A DNA stretch of 64,000 bases from Owenia fusiformis (lineage: Eukaryota; Annelida; Polychaeta; Sabellida; Oweniidae). A program made the translations under genes and the position numbers. Under the pieces are notes generated by a model, which was not told the origin of the DNA, made no database searches, and saw only the letters and a program-made list of their open reading frames with translations. How positions within the stretch are numbered: position 1 is the first letter of the stretch; each line of letters starts with the position of its first letter. Of the stretch, positions 46,154 to 57,500 are shown piece after piece. The DNA is taken from contig CAIIXF020000002.1 in NCBI GenBank assembly GCA_903813345.2, positions 15,508,467-15,572,466 on the forward strand, in the 5' to 3' direction.

Positions 46154-46438
46154 TTTCCTCACGCGATTGATGTACAGTTGAAATGGAAATTCTTAGGGGT
46201 AGAATCGGATGGATTTGTACTCGATCATGTATCTTTAGGGTAAAAACTCTCATGTAGAAGTATGGTCGGATCTTTTTTCTACAAAATCAGCCCTGAATGA
46301 CGGCTTGACATGCAGTAATTGTCATTTCAGAGCTGATTTTAGCCAGGGTAGGCAGGTTTCAAATGCACTTCTGTTTCTGTCCTTGGTATTAATAATAGAT
46401 GTCATCTATCTTCCTTTTCAGGTAACCTGTCTCCTATG
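46154..46438 (-). repeat. Right terminal inverted repeat, 285 bp
   Basis: Reverse complement of 20,081-20,365 with 7 mismatches and no gap; ends GTCTCCTATG against the duplicated octamer. Confidence 0.92.
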
Positions 46439-46446
46439 ATTAATTC
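46439..46446. repeat. Right 8-bp target-site duplication of giant transposon
   Basis: ATTAATTC, identical to 20,073-20,080. Confidence 0.9.
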
Positions 46447-46689
46447 ATTACCCACCCCTTATCCCGTGCCAGGACTATAGTCTTGGCTAGAAGTGATTCC
46501 ATCTGGAACACCGTGAACTATTGTAAAATCTTAAGCCGTCATTCAATAAATTTATGTAATATTCTAAAAATCGTTCTGTTAATATTTCATGAATTGAAAT
46601 GGTAACGGCTTGTCTTGTTGATGAGATATTGAACGTTTTCATTTAAATAGACGTCATCTCGTTCTCCATTTTGAAAGCATGCCTTTTTT

Positions 46690-46824
46690 CCGCTAAAGCG
46701 ATTTAGTCAAGATGGCCGCTTGTTGTAAAAATTTCCTTCAGTTTTGTTTTAATTCTTTTGTGAATAAATATCCTGCGAAGTAGACCAATTTATGAAATAG
46801 GACTGCGTGTAAAGATCAATGAAG
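46690..46824 (+). promoter_or_regulatory. Probable promoter-proximal 5'-UTR exon of the TTF1-like gene
   Basis: AAGATGGCCGC at 46,709-46,719 matches the YY1-type initiator common at animal housekeeping starts. The stretch ends in a good donor, GAAG|GTGAGT (46,824/46,825), which could splice to the acceptor TTTCAG at 48,497. An ATG inside the motif opens only a 24-codon upstream frame. The 5' limit is a guess. Confidence 0.45.
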
Positions 46825-48497
46825 GTGAGTTTATTATGTTTACATCAATAAAAATAAGACGGCTCGGCAATTTAAAGGCAAATTCAAAACAACAAAGAGT
46901 GTCTTATTTATATTGTATGGCCACACTCAGTGGCCATAGAATATGGTAAGTCATGAGAACGTCTCAATCTTTTGCCTTAGATTACAACATGGGAGAATTT
47001 TCTACGCCTCTTACACTTAAGATACCTACTTCAATAGATTCCTGGGTATTTTAACATTCTTTTCGTGTAGTTGAATCCACAATTATCTGGGTATACTATA
47101 TCGGCATAAGGGGAACATTTTTCTTTTTCATCGAGAGAGATTTCATCACTTTTTAAAAATGGTGGTTGGATTTAAGAGGGGATTCTTCATTTGACTGGCC
47201 TATGAGTGGCCCGAAAGTACCAATAAATGGAAGAATTTGACGGTTGAAGTAAGTTAAATATTACACGCAAATATTGCGATCAAAAATGAAAATTTCTTCG
47301 TTCTGCCGATAAACCCAGACAATTGTGGATTCAACTACACGAAAAGAATTGTTCACCGTGTGTCTTATTTTTCTTTGTGCAAGCGCATGTATTTTTGTCC
47401 CCCTTCCCCTCTGGATTTTCAAGATCACGGGATCAGGCTTCCCCCCCTTACAAAAAGCTGGCTATGGGCATGTCACCCCCACAACTACTTGTGTACTGAA
47501 ATGTTGGGGTTTTAAAACATTGTCAGTTGTTGACACAAAGCTGAATTTTATCTAAATAACCACAAATCCAACTAATTTTCAACCCCAAGATTTCAATATA
47601 CAAATAGTTGTGGGGGTGATTTGAAAGATCAACCTCACATTTATGGGGGTAAAAACAACATGGCATACTCTCAAAATTTAGAGAAAATCTGATTTTTTAT
47701 TTGTATTGAATTACGTACTGGATATTCTGAATATGTGTTGTAAGAATCATTTGTGAAAAGCAAAATAAATGTTGTTGGTTTTAAATTGTGTTGTAATACT
47801 GTAATAAACTCTAAATTTTCTATCAACAAATTCGTGCAATTTACTGATTCAACACCTGAATTTGTTACACCTGCAAGCTTCTTTATGTTCGAAAGGGTGC
47901 AAGTTCTGGGATGTTTGTAGTTTTTTGTAGATCATCATGGCAGCACAAATGATTGCTACCATTTGGTTTGTATTTACACAATTTTCACATGTTTTGTGGA
48001 AGAACAGAATTGAATTGATATAATTTTTAAAAATGCCCGATAATTTATGTTTTATCAGTCCATCCATATTAGTTGGTACCCCATATTTTAAAACGCCCCA
48101 GAATGCTTTAAAGGCAATCTCATTTTCAAATTTTCAAACATTATTGTTATAGTCACCAACTTTTTTGAGGATGGAGTTCGTTGTAATGTTATGTCATTTC
48201 ATGTGCATGTTAATGCCTTATCTATTACATATATTACTTCACAAAATTTGCTCGGATCTTGATTTGTCTCACACACTTTCCAAATACTTTGTGTACTGTA
48301 AAATTAATGAATACCTCTGAAATAAAACCTGGCCATAGTCTGATTGTAAACTTCAATTCACCAGTAAAGTAAAATATGTTGAGTTATGTGTGACATTCTC
48401 ACATTGCGATGCCTTTAAGTAGTAATCTTGATGTGGGGCATGACTAGAAATGATTTACACTAAATGTCATCTTAAACATTGTCTTTTCATGTTTCAG
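46825..48497 (+). other. Putative 5'-UTR intron of the TTF1-like gene
   Basis: Contains a miniature element at about 47,056-47,349 whose ends share CGTGTAGTTGAATCCACAAT in inverted orientation, and a fragment of the 'CGTAGCCAG'-type G-rich element near 47,430-47,470. No coding exon seen. Confidence 0.45.
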
Positions 48498-48551
48498 GTT
48501 TAATTAGAAACCTCCAGACATTACCTTTCTACAATAGCTACAATTTCTGAG

Positions 48552-51500
48552 ATGGCTGAGTATACAAGTATATTCGGTGGAGGGGAGCTTAGTCAGCCAA
48601 TTGGGGCACCAATCTTTTCCCCCAAAAGATCCTCAAAGAAGAAAAGACGTAAACTCTTTGTTGAAACTGGTATGTTTGGTGATGGGGAGCTCAGCCAACC
48701 AATGGAAACAGTTGTCTTCTCATCTAATAGCCAGGCAAAGATGCAACATAAATCATCTGAAGATATAGTTTCAGCATCACACAATAGTTGTCAAAAGGAT
48801 TCAGAAAATCTACATCCGAGCTCTGGTCATCAAGAACATGAAGAAAAGACAATGTTCAAATTGGGCAAAAGAAAGCATACACATTCCGAATCATCAGGAA
48901 CAGGAAAATCTGAAACTTCGCAGTTGAAAAAGATTGAAGAAATACACCATGAAGGAACAGTTGATAATCAAAGTACATCAACTAAAAAACATAAAAAGAA
49001 GAAAAGGAGCCACAAACGTAAAGATAAAGGTGAAGAGGAAAACATGTCTGTTGAAAATATCAAAACAGGAGATAATATGTTTAAAGACATATCAATATCA
49101 AACAAGGATGATGAACCATCTACAACAGGTAAAGTTAAAAAGAAGAAACATAAGAAGAAGAAACAAATGAGTGTGGAAAGGCAACTGGAGATCAAAAATG
49201 ACACTCCTGAGTCTGACTTATCCATTGAAGCGTCAGGAACAGGAAAATCTGAAACTTCGCAGTTGAAAAAGATTGAAGAAATACACCATGAAGGAACAGT
49301 TGATAATCAAAGTACATCAACTAAAAAACATAAAAAGAAGAAAAGGAGCCACAAACGTAAAGATAAAGGTGAAGAGGAAAACATGTCTGTTGAAAATATC
49401 AAAACAGGAGATAATATGTTTAAAGACATATCAATATCAAACAAGGATGATGAACCATCTACAACAGGTAAAGTTAAAAAGAAGAAACATAAGAAGAAGA
49501 AACAAATGAGTGTGGAAAGGCAACTGGAGATCAAAAATGACACTCCTGAGTCTGACTTATCCATTGAAGCGTCAGGAACAGGAAAATCTGAAACTTCGCA
49601 GTTGAAAAAGATTGAAGAAATACACCATGAAGGAACAGTTGATAATCAAAGTACATCAACTAAAAAACATAAAAAGAAGAAAAGGAGCCACAAACGTAAA
49701 GATAAAGGTGAAGAGGAAAACATGTCTGTTGAAAATATCAAAACAGGAGATAATATGTTTAAAGACATATCAATATCAAACAAGGATGATGAACCATCTA
49801 CAACAGGTAAAGTTAAAAAGAAGAAACAAGAAATAAATATTAGGAAGCATACAGAAAAAGTCAACAATGAGACAAAACGAGAAACAGAAATTCGTATCTT
49901 TACTCCTGATGATGTTGAGAAGGCCATAGTTAGTGCTGGAGATAAATGTGATATTTTAGATGTATTAAACAACAGTGTTTTAAGCCATCGTACACCAAAA
50001 GCTCTTAAAGTACTGATGAAAACCAAGCCAGATTTATTTAAAGGACATCCAAGTAAGTTTAAAAATAATGGCCCCAATTGGTGGTGTGTGAAGGTTTATT
50101 ACATTTTGTTGAGTTAAAAAAGTAGCAACTTTGAGGGAAATTCATCACAATGGATGTTCATTTTAGTTAGGCTGAATCACTTGAAGAACCCTCCCAATAA
50201 TTCTTTTTATGATAGAAGCACCAAAATCGGTACAAGTGTAGCTGATTGTAACTGAAAAAAATGGCTCGAGGCAGCAAGTGATCCGGAGCCTCGTTTTGGA
50301 AAAAATTCAAAATGGCCGCCAGTCTGTTTGTGATTTAGCCGATTTCTATTAAAATCTCAAAATCCTCTAACATATTAATGAAAACTGCATAGAAACCTCA
50401 AGAAGTGGCTTTGAAATGAATCTTTTTTGATGAACTGACATTTAACTTGAGTTTCAAATGTAAAACGGCGTAAAACAAGGTTCAGTATTATGACCTGTAC
50501 TATTAAGTTCATAAATGACATGTTATTCATCAAAAATTGTTAAAGTCCCCGTCTAAAGTTTGAAAATATTTTTTTATCATTCATTTACTATTTGTCAGGA
50601 CTTAAAAAGTGATTTTAGAGATTTTTGAACAAAAAAAAAATTTTCAAAAAAAGTTGTGAGCATTTCATTTCTTTAATATTCAAATTTCCCACCATTTTTC
50701 AAAAAAAGTTGAAATTTCTTAATCATCAAATATTTCTTAATGCATTTCAAAAAAGATTATCTTTTTAACACCAATGCAAAGGTTGAACAAAGGACACACT
50801 ATTTCAATAATAAAATGCCATATTTAATGGGCCACTTCAATGTTTTAGCATATCAAAAATATTTTGAAACATTAGTGATGTCACTAAGGTACCAAAAACT
50901 TTTTGAAAAAAATTGAATTTTTTTTTCGATGTCAATCTTTTCTAAATATGTTAGACTTTCATAAAAACCAATGTTGATTGTCTAACCAGGTTAAAAGGAA
51001 AAATAAATTATGTTTTAGATATCATTGTACAATTGGTTTCTATGAGAACTAAAATTTTGAAATGCATTTTTCTCAGAACCATTTTCATGCACTGATAAGT
51101 TCATTTCTCACTTATTTATGAACCGATTTTCTTAATTTTTTCGGCAAAAACATGGGAGGATGAATGCTATGCATTGGTATGAATTGTGGCTAATTAGAAG
51201 ATATGAGTGACCTCTAAAAGTTGGTTTTAAATAAATTCACAAATTTTGGAACAAAAAGTCTATCAAAAACCACTTTTTGAAAATTAAAAAAAAAGTTTCA
51301 CATATCACACTTTGATAACATTGGGTAAGACTACAATATAAGCCAAAGTGGTTTAAACTTTATATGGGGCCTTTAACCAAAGACTGAGTACTTACATAAT
51401 ATTGGATAATAAGATCTCTTACTTCTACTGAACAACTTGTATTAGAGAATATATTCAGCCACATATCCAAAATAAGGGGGTTATTGTTACAGTACCAGTT

Positions 51501-54500
51501 AGATGGTGCTACAATGCGAAAATGTCAATGCTGGGGCAATTTATGTTTGATAAATTGTCACAATTTGTGTTTGATAAGTTGTCTATGTTTTACATTTTTG
51601 ATCACCATCTTTCTCAAATCTCAAATATTTTGTCCTTTATTGTTACTCTCACTAATCAGTGCAAAGCCCACTGCACTTACAAAGGTCTGTGCATTTTGCC
51701 CAGCCAGCTTTGTTACATGAACAATACTAAGGATGACACCCCTTGCTGCATTGACACTTTATGAGTTCTCTGCATGCTATTGATGTTTGCTGAAGAGTAG
51801 ACCAAAAAGTGGAATCACGTGATCACCATCATCCTCCTCCGAGCCAAACTTCAAATAATCCTGGACACCACTTGGGCGAGGATCCAGTATTTGGTCTCAA
51901 ACAATCCCTCCTAACAATCTCTCCTAATATGCTGCTCCAAAGCTGCCTTGGTCAGAGGTATCTTGTCAATCTGTCTTCCCTTCTTGGTGAAAAGATATTT
52001 TCTGGTTGAGTTAATATCAGTTGTTGAACTTGTCCTGTCATAGAGAACAATGACAAATATCTAAGCACAAGTGCCAAAGAGAAAGGACCAAAAGTTGTAA
52101 TGGAACTCGGCAAGAAAAAGCAAACTCTAAGTGCATACCAGTCAAGAAAAACAAACCACATATATCCCAAAACCATGATCTAACGTGAAAAGAAACAATG
52201 TATAATACCCCCTTTCCCCCCACCATTCAAGAACCGATATCACAATCCAAGACCAGAACACCAAGGGACATTTCATTCATACTGAAGTCATTACAATACA
52301 TGTTAAAGAAAAAATTAGAAATTGATAGCCAATACTCATAACATCAAAAATAGTTGTAGATACAAGTACTCATACAAGATAGAGCATTCAGTCTCAAATG
52401 ATGTGGGATAGATAAAATCCAGTCTCCAAGTCCATAGGCATTTCAAAGGGTCAACATCCATTCAAAAAAGCCATCGCCATAATCCATAAAACACAATAAT
52501 TCACAATGGTTGTGAAACGTTCCAATAGAAATAGAGCTTCTTCTGCTATGTGATGTGGGTTTTGTTTTAAAGCGAGGAATGCTTCTGTTACTTCTGGATA
52601 TTTATTCCATACTGTCCAACATTATTTTTTTCCATGGCCAAAGAATGACGATGTCCTATCACACCCAGTAAATGCATGGAAAACAGGGAGACATCCAGAT
52701 TTGGTAGGTCCAAGAGCTCTTGCCATCTCATGAGCAGCCAAATACCTATAGTTTTTTCCAGTTCCAAATGCAACCTATATGCTAATACCTAGTTGGGCAG
52801 AGGCAGCTACAGCAAGGACAACTATATCAGTATCATTGCTTCTGATAAGTATTCTGGCAAACCCTCTTCTAGCCATAAGGGCAATGTGGACAAACATTTT
52901 GGTATCTGCTTCTTCATGAGAACATGGCTCCAAGTCATTTGTATCACTAATTGCAGGATTGCAAATCATCTTCTCACCAATGGTGGTCACAATCTAATGG
53001 AAGACTTGATAGTTTGTAGGCTAAAATACCAAACAACTGTTGCTTGTTTGAGTCATCTCTCAAGTAAGATTGCCAGTTTCTGGGCACAGTGTTACCAAGA
53101 TATGTGTAGGTCATCCTTCTGTCACCTTTCCCACGCTTCTGTCTCGTCATTGTCTTCAGACTCCTTGTCAGGTACTCATCCCAAATTATATCGAGGCGAT
53201 CAACATGTTGCAGCTAACCTTGGATGTAGGGAAGGAAAACATCAGTGGCATAATCCTCAACGGTCTTTGCTGTAGTTGCATGAGAAAGTCATCAAGATCA
53301 ATGTTTCTTGTCTGGCATGTGATGTATAATTTGGTGAATAAATCACAGTCATTTCTCATTTTCTTGATTTGAGATTTCTGATTTATTCTTTTGGGTATTT
53401 TGCTGCTAAACATTGCGATCTTGTGGCGTTTTATGGGTGTATCCAATGGTTCAGTTCTCTCCACAAGATGTTCAGTTGTACACTTAGTGAAGCTTTGGTT
53501 GCCAATGTCTTCTATACTTCTGATGGTGTCACTTACTGATACATACATCTTCACCTGACACAAGGAATGGATTGCCTAGTTTATCAATAGTAGTCACAAC
53601 AGTAAATACATCATCTCTAAATTTCTGTTGGATGCTTGCTATTTGCTCGTGGTGGCTAAAGTCTTCGTTGGCTTTCATGTCTCCTATACTTGAGACTTCT
53701 TCAAACTCTTTGATGATCTGGGATATTGCAGGACCAGCTATCATCCATCGTTTCAGTGCGCTAGGATTCTCTGTTATTCCTATATCCCCACCATAACCCT
53801 TAATCAGAGTATTATTTGCTCATGGGCCTGGTCTATAGGGATGGTTGAGAATGACCTAGGTGTCTTCTGAACTGTAAAGAGACCTTCATTGAAACGCTGA
53901 TACAGGTCAGGGTGAGTTGTCTCCAATTGGACCATGTCCCTTAGGTGTATTGGGAGCCATCTGGAATAGTGTGTATGATCTAATGCAAAAAACCAGGGCA
54001 TCATCTTGGTCAAAACAGATATGTAGAGTTTAAAGTCTGCCTCTCTCAGGGATCTAACAAAGATCATAAGCATCATTTCAAGGCCCTGTGTTATAGCCCA
54101 GTATTTGAAATGGGGGGAATTGGCTTCCCCTTCCCTTTTCCATTCTTCAAAGGATAGGGGGGCTACATCTCTGAGTTGGGCAGCAGCTAGGTATATGTTG
54201 AAAGCTTTCTTCATTAGGATGTGGAGTGCTGCCAACATAATTTGACGTGCTCTTCGAGTCTTGGTTATATGGCTTTCCTTTAGGAAGGACTCTGCAGTAC
54301 CAACTGATGCTGTATTTGACTGAGCAATTACATTTACTCAAACGCTGTCTGTCAGCCAATCACCAACCACCTTCTGGAATGCCATTTCTATATGGAGACC
54401 TCCAAACATGATCAAGTATTTATCTTCCCCATGTGTATCAGGGTATATCTATTGAATGGTTTTCAGGGAATCAAACAATGGTTGGTCAGCCGCAAGCACT

Positions 54501-57500
54501 GGTATTTGACCAGGATTTACTCTATGTATGACAGGTTTGACTATGTACATACCATGTTTTAACATGGCTAGAGATTTTTTCCAAAAGAAAATATATTTAA
54601 TATCCCTTCAGTGCAGAGTCTATCCAGCATTTATTCTCAATCATATGTGTGACTCTCATATTGATATGTATAATTATGAGTAATTCAATAAAAGCTTATA
54701 AAATAGTACAAGGCTTAATACTGAGCCTTGCTGAACTCCCGTTTTAATAGTTAAATATAATGTAAAGTAGTTCCTATATCACAAGCAACTGTCTGGAATT
54801 CCCTCAAACAAATACAATTGGTTTAGAGCTAAAATACAACATTAATTCAAAGATAATTCAAATTTCTTAAAAAGCTATATGTATTGGCGGCCATCTTGGA
54901 TTTTTTTCAGAATGAGGCTCCGGATCACTTGCTGCCTCGAGCCAATTTTTTTCAATTGCCATCAGTTACACTTGTACCAATTTTGGTGCTTCTATCATAA
55001 AAAGAATTATCGTAAGGTGATTAGGCTTAGCTATTTACATTTATTTGATTGAGGTCACTCTGAAATTGAATTTATTGTGTTTTGAGATAATGTGGAGTAT
55101 TGACTTGGTTGCTTTTTCATTGAACATTTATGATTGTCACTTATGAAGTTCTATATGTTCAAACATGATATTAATTCTCTGATTGAATCTTTTCAGAAAT
55201 AATGAAGGGATATTGGCAGCACGCAGAAGTTGAACAGCTTGAGAAAAACTTCAATGCTTTTGTAAAGGTACTTTTTTCATATTTTTTCTGTATTGACTGC
55301 TGATTTCACATATTGTCACATATTTTTAATTCTTCAAATTTTCATCCAAATTGACACATTTAGAGCTTAGTTTAAGATTCAGACTAATAAATGAGAACTT
55401 TCCTAATTTGGTATGGCAAAAAAGTAGTATCAAATAAAGTGATTAGGCCAAACAGCCTTAACTATAAAAGCAGGCACAGACGACGTCATTGGTGTGACAA
55501 CATTTTCTATTTCTTTTTTGTAGGAACACAATGTGACAAATCCATATGATTTACTCAAACATAAGGCTCTTAAGAAAGGGCCAAGAAAATCATATCTTAT
55601 GAACCTCATAAGAAGGGAGAACTTCTACATTAAGCTTGGTGAGTTCATTGTACATGTAGAGTGCATTTGACTATCAATTAGAAATCATAATTCTCTGATA
55701 AACAGATAAAGCCTTCGTGCAGTCTAGCTACAAACTTCCCTCTGCCTAGTATTGGCTATATTACAATTTAGCAGCCCGGCCCAAAGATTGGTTATAAATC
55801 ATTTCGAATCTACCACGTTGATCCTTTCTCAACCAATCAGCGAAGTGGAAGGAACACATGCTAAATACGTGCTCATTAACTATGCGGTGATAACTATGAG
55901 GAAATTACCATATAGGAAGTTGTCCATATTTCGACGACGAACTCTGACTGGCTCAGTGAGATCAGAGATTTATTGTAAACTGAAAGAGTGATGAAGAAGC
56001 TCTCTTTTAAGAAGTGAAGTCCAACGAATGCAAAGGGTAGTAGGGCCTATAGGCTATATTACAGTCTAGCAGCCCCAGTATGCTATGACATCAGAGGAAA
56101 TGACCATAATAGGAAGTCATCTGATTGGCTCAGTGAGCTCAAAGATTTATTGTAAACTGAGAGAATGAAGACAAAGCTATCGTTTAAGTCAAACGGATAC
56201 AAAGGGTAATACAGATATTTCTTGACAAGCTTAAGTTCAAAGTAAGCATCTCATAAGCTTCTGTTCTTGACACTATAAAAATGTCATAGCACCATGTTTT
56301 ATTAATAATCTTGTCAAATAGTACCTGAAAATTTTGTTTGAATCACCAATTATCATTATTGTTGTATTTAGTACCCAAGCTCTAATTAGAGCCTTTCCAT
56401 GATAAAATATCTTTAAATTTAGAGTAGAAACAGTTGAATGGAAATAAAAACACAAGAGTACAACACTTTAACTCATTTAAGTGGTACACCATTGGGACCA
56501 CAAAAGAGTCTATTGTAAAATTTATTGATGATACCTAAAATCTCTTGATATTGGATCTTGAAAAAAACATTAAATTGATATTGTATAATGGTAATGTATT
56601 TTAAACTAAAACAACAGTACTGTACTTCCATATTACCAAAACAACAGGTTTGAAGAAAACCTACCTGGTAGTGAAACTTCATCTACATGTACGCATTTGA
56701 AAAAAACTCAAAATCAAATTATCATTTGGGGATATCGTAGATCCAATCATCTTACATTTTTCTTTTTTCATTGTATTTAGCATTTGGAATTAGGAGAACT
56801 TTGTATTGCTGCTATGTCAAGGCCAGGACAATGTACCATCCACTTCATCACAAGGGAAGGTAAGGAATCAGCTTCTCTAATGACAGGCTAGGGACATTGG
56901 TCAATGTTTTCAGTGTCCTCTCAAAACATCTTAAATTACATTCCAGAATCATCTCACCTTCCCTTTCCCTGAAAAAGTAATTACACACTCATGTTTTCAA
57001 AATTAAGGATTTGTTCTTTTTAGATATTGATGGTATGATTTAACCATTAAACCATTTATGATTTTTGCCCACCCATTCAAAGGTAATTACGTTTGTGGAT
57101 GTACAAGTATATTGAGCTTTTTTATTCTGTTATATTCTGTTATATAAGAGGTTTTCTTTTGAACATGTTTACCTCTTTTTGTTACCCATAATTATTAAAA
57201 CATATTTATTGCCCTTCCTGTCTAAAGTCTTTAAGAGTATTTTAACTTTAATAACAAGTTAAACTTCAGAAAACTTGTATGACATACTACTGTACTTCTA
57301 CTTAATTTGGCGGCCGTTTTAATTTGGCATATCCGCCAATTGTAAAAGTCTGTCAAATTAAGTAGCTGCCAAATTCCCCAGTCATTCTAGTATGTATGTT
57401 AGTACCATTAGTAAGTTTAAGTTTATTCCAATTTTTTTAACATGTTACATATAGTATTCATATACAATCTGACGCAAAGCGTATATTGTAGTTCAAGGAT

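Larger units (their letters stand above)
20081..46438. mobile_element. 26.4-kb P-type DNA transposon with PIF1-PHD helicase
   Basis: Both ends begin CATAGGAGACAGGTTACCTG and form 285-bp terminal inverted repeats with 7 mismatches counted by eye. The flanking octamer ATTAATTC is perfectly duplicated. Two intact-looking genes start near opposite ends and converge: a PIF1-SAP-PHD protein (21,032-36,811, plus) and a P-like transposase (43,745-37,072, minus). Known P elements are about 3 kb (Drosophila) and encode only a transposase. Most of the length is introns filled with nested non-autonomous repeats, although the TIRs are nearly identical. No gene for capsid, integrase or polymerase is present, so this is not a Polinton, and no Rep domain is present, so it is not a Helitron. 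Confidence 0.88.
50168..55029 (-). mobile_element. Decayed 4.9-kb DNA transposon in TTF1-like intron 1
   Basis: Imperfect inverted ends of about 140 bp share 'TTTTTATGATAGAAGCACC' and 'GGCTCGAGGCAGCAAGTGAT'. The body carries a minus-strand gene relic (52,530-54,360) and, near the left end, a nested TTAA element (50,540-51,376). No clear TSD could be read. Confidence 0.7.

Noticed and set aside
20081-46438. Helitron or Helentron reading of the PIF1 gene
   Set aside because: No Rep/HUH motif, and the unit has TIRs and an 8-bp TSD, which Helitrons lack.
20081-46438. Polinton/Maverick or virus-like element
   Set aside because: No polymerase, integrase, protease or capsid gene can be seen.
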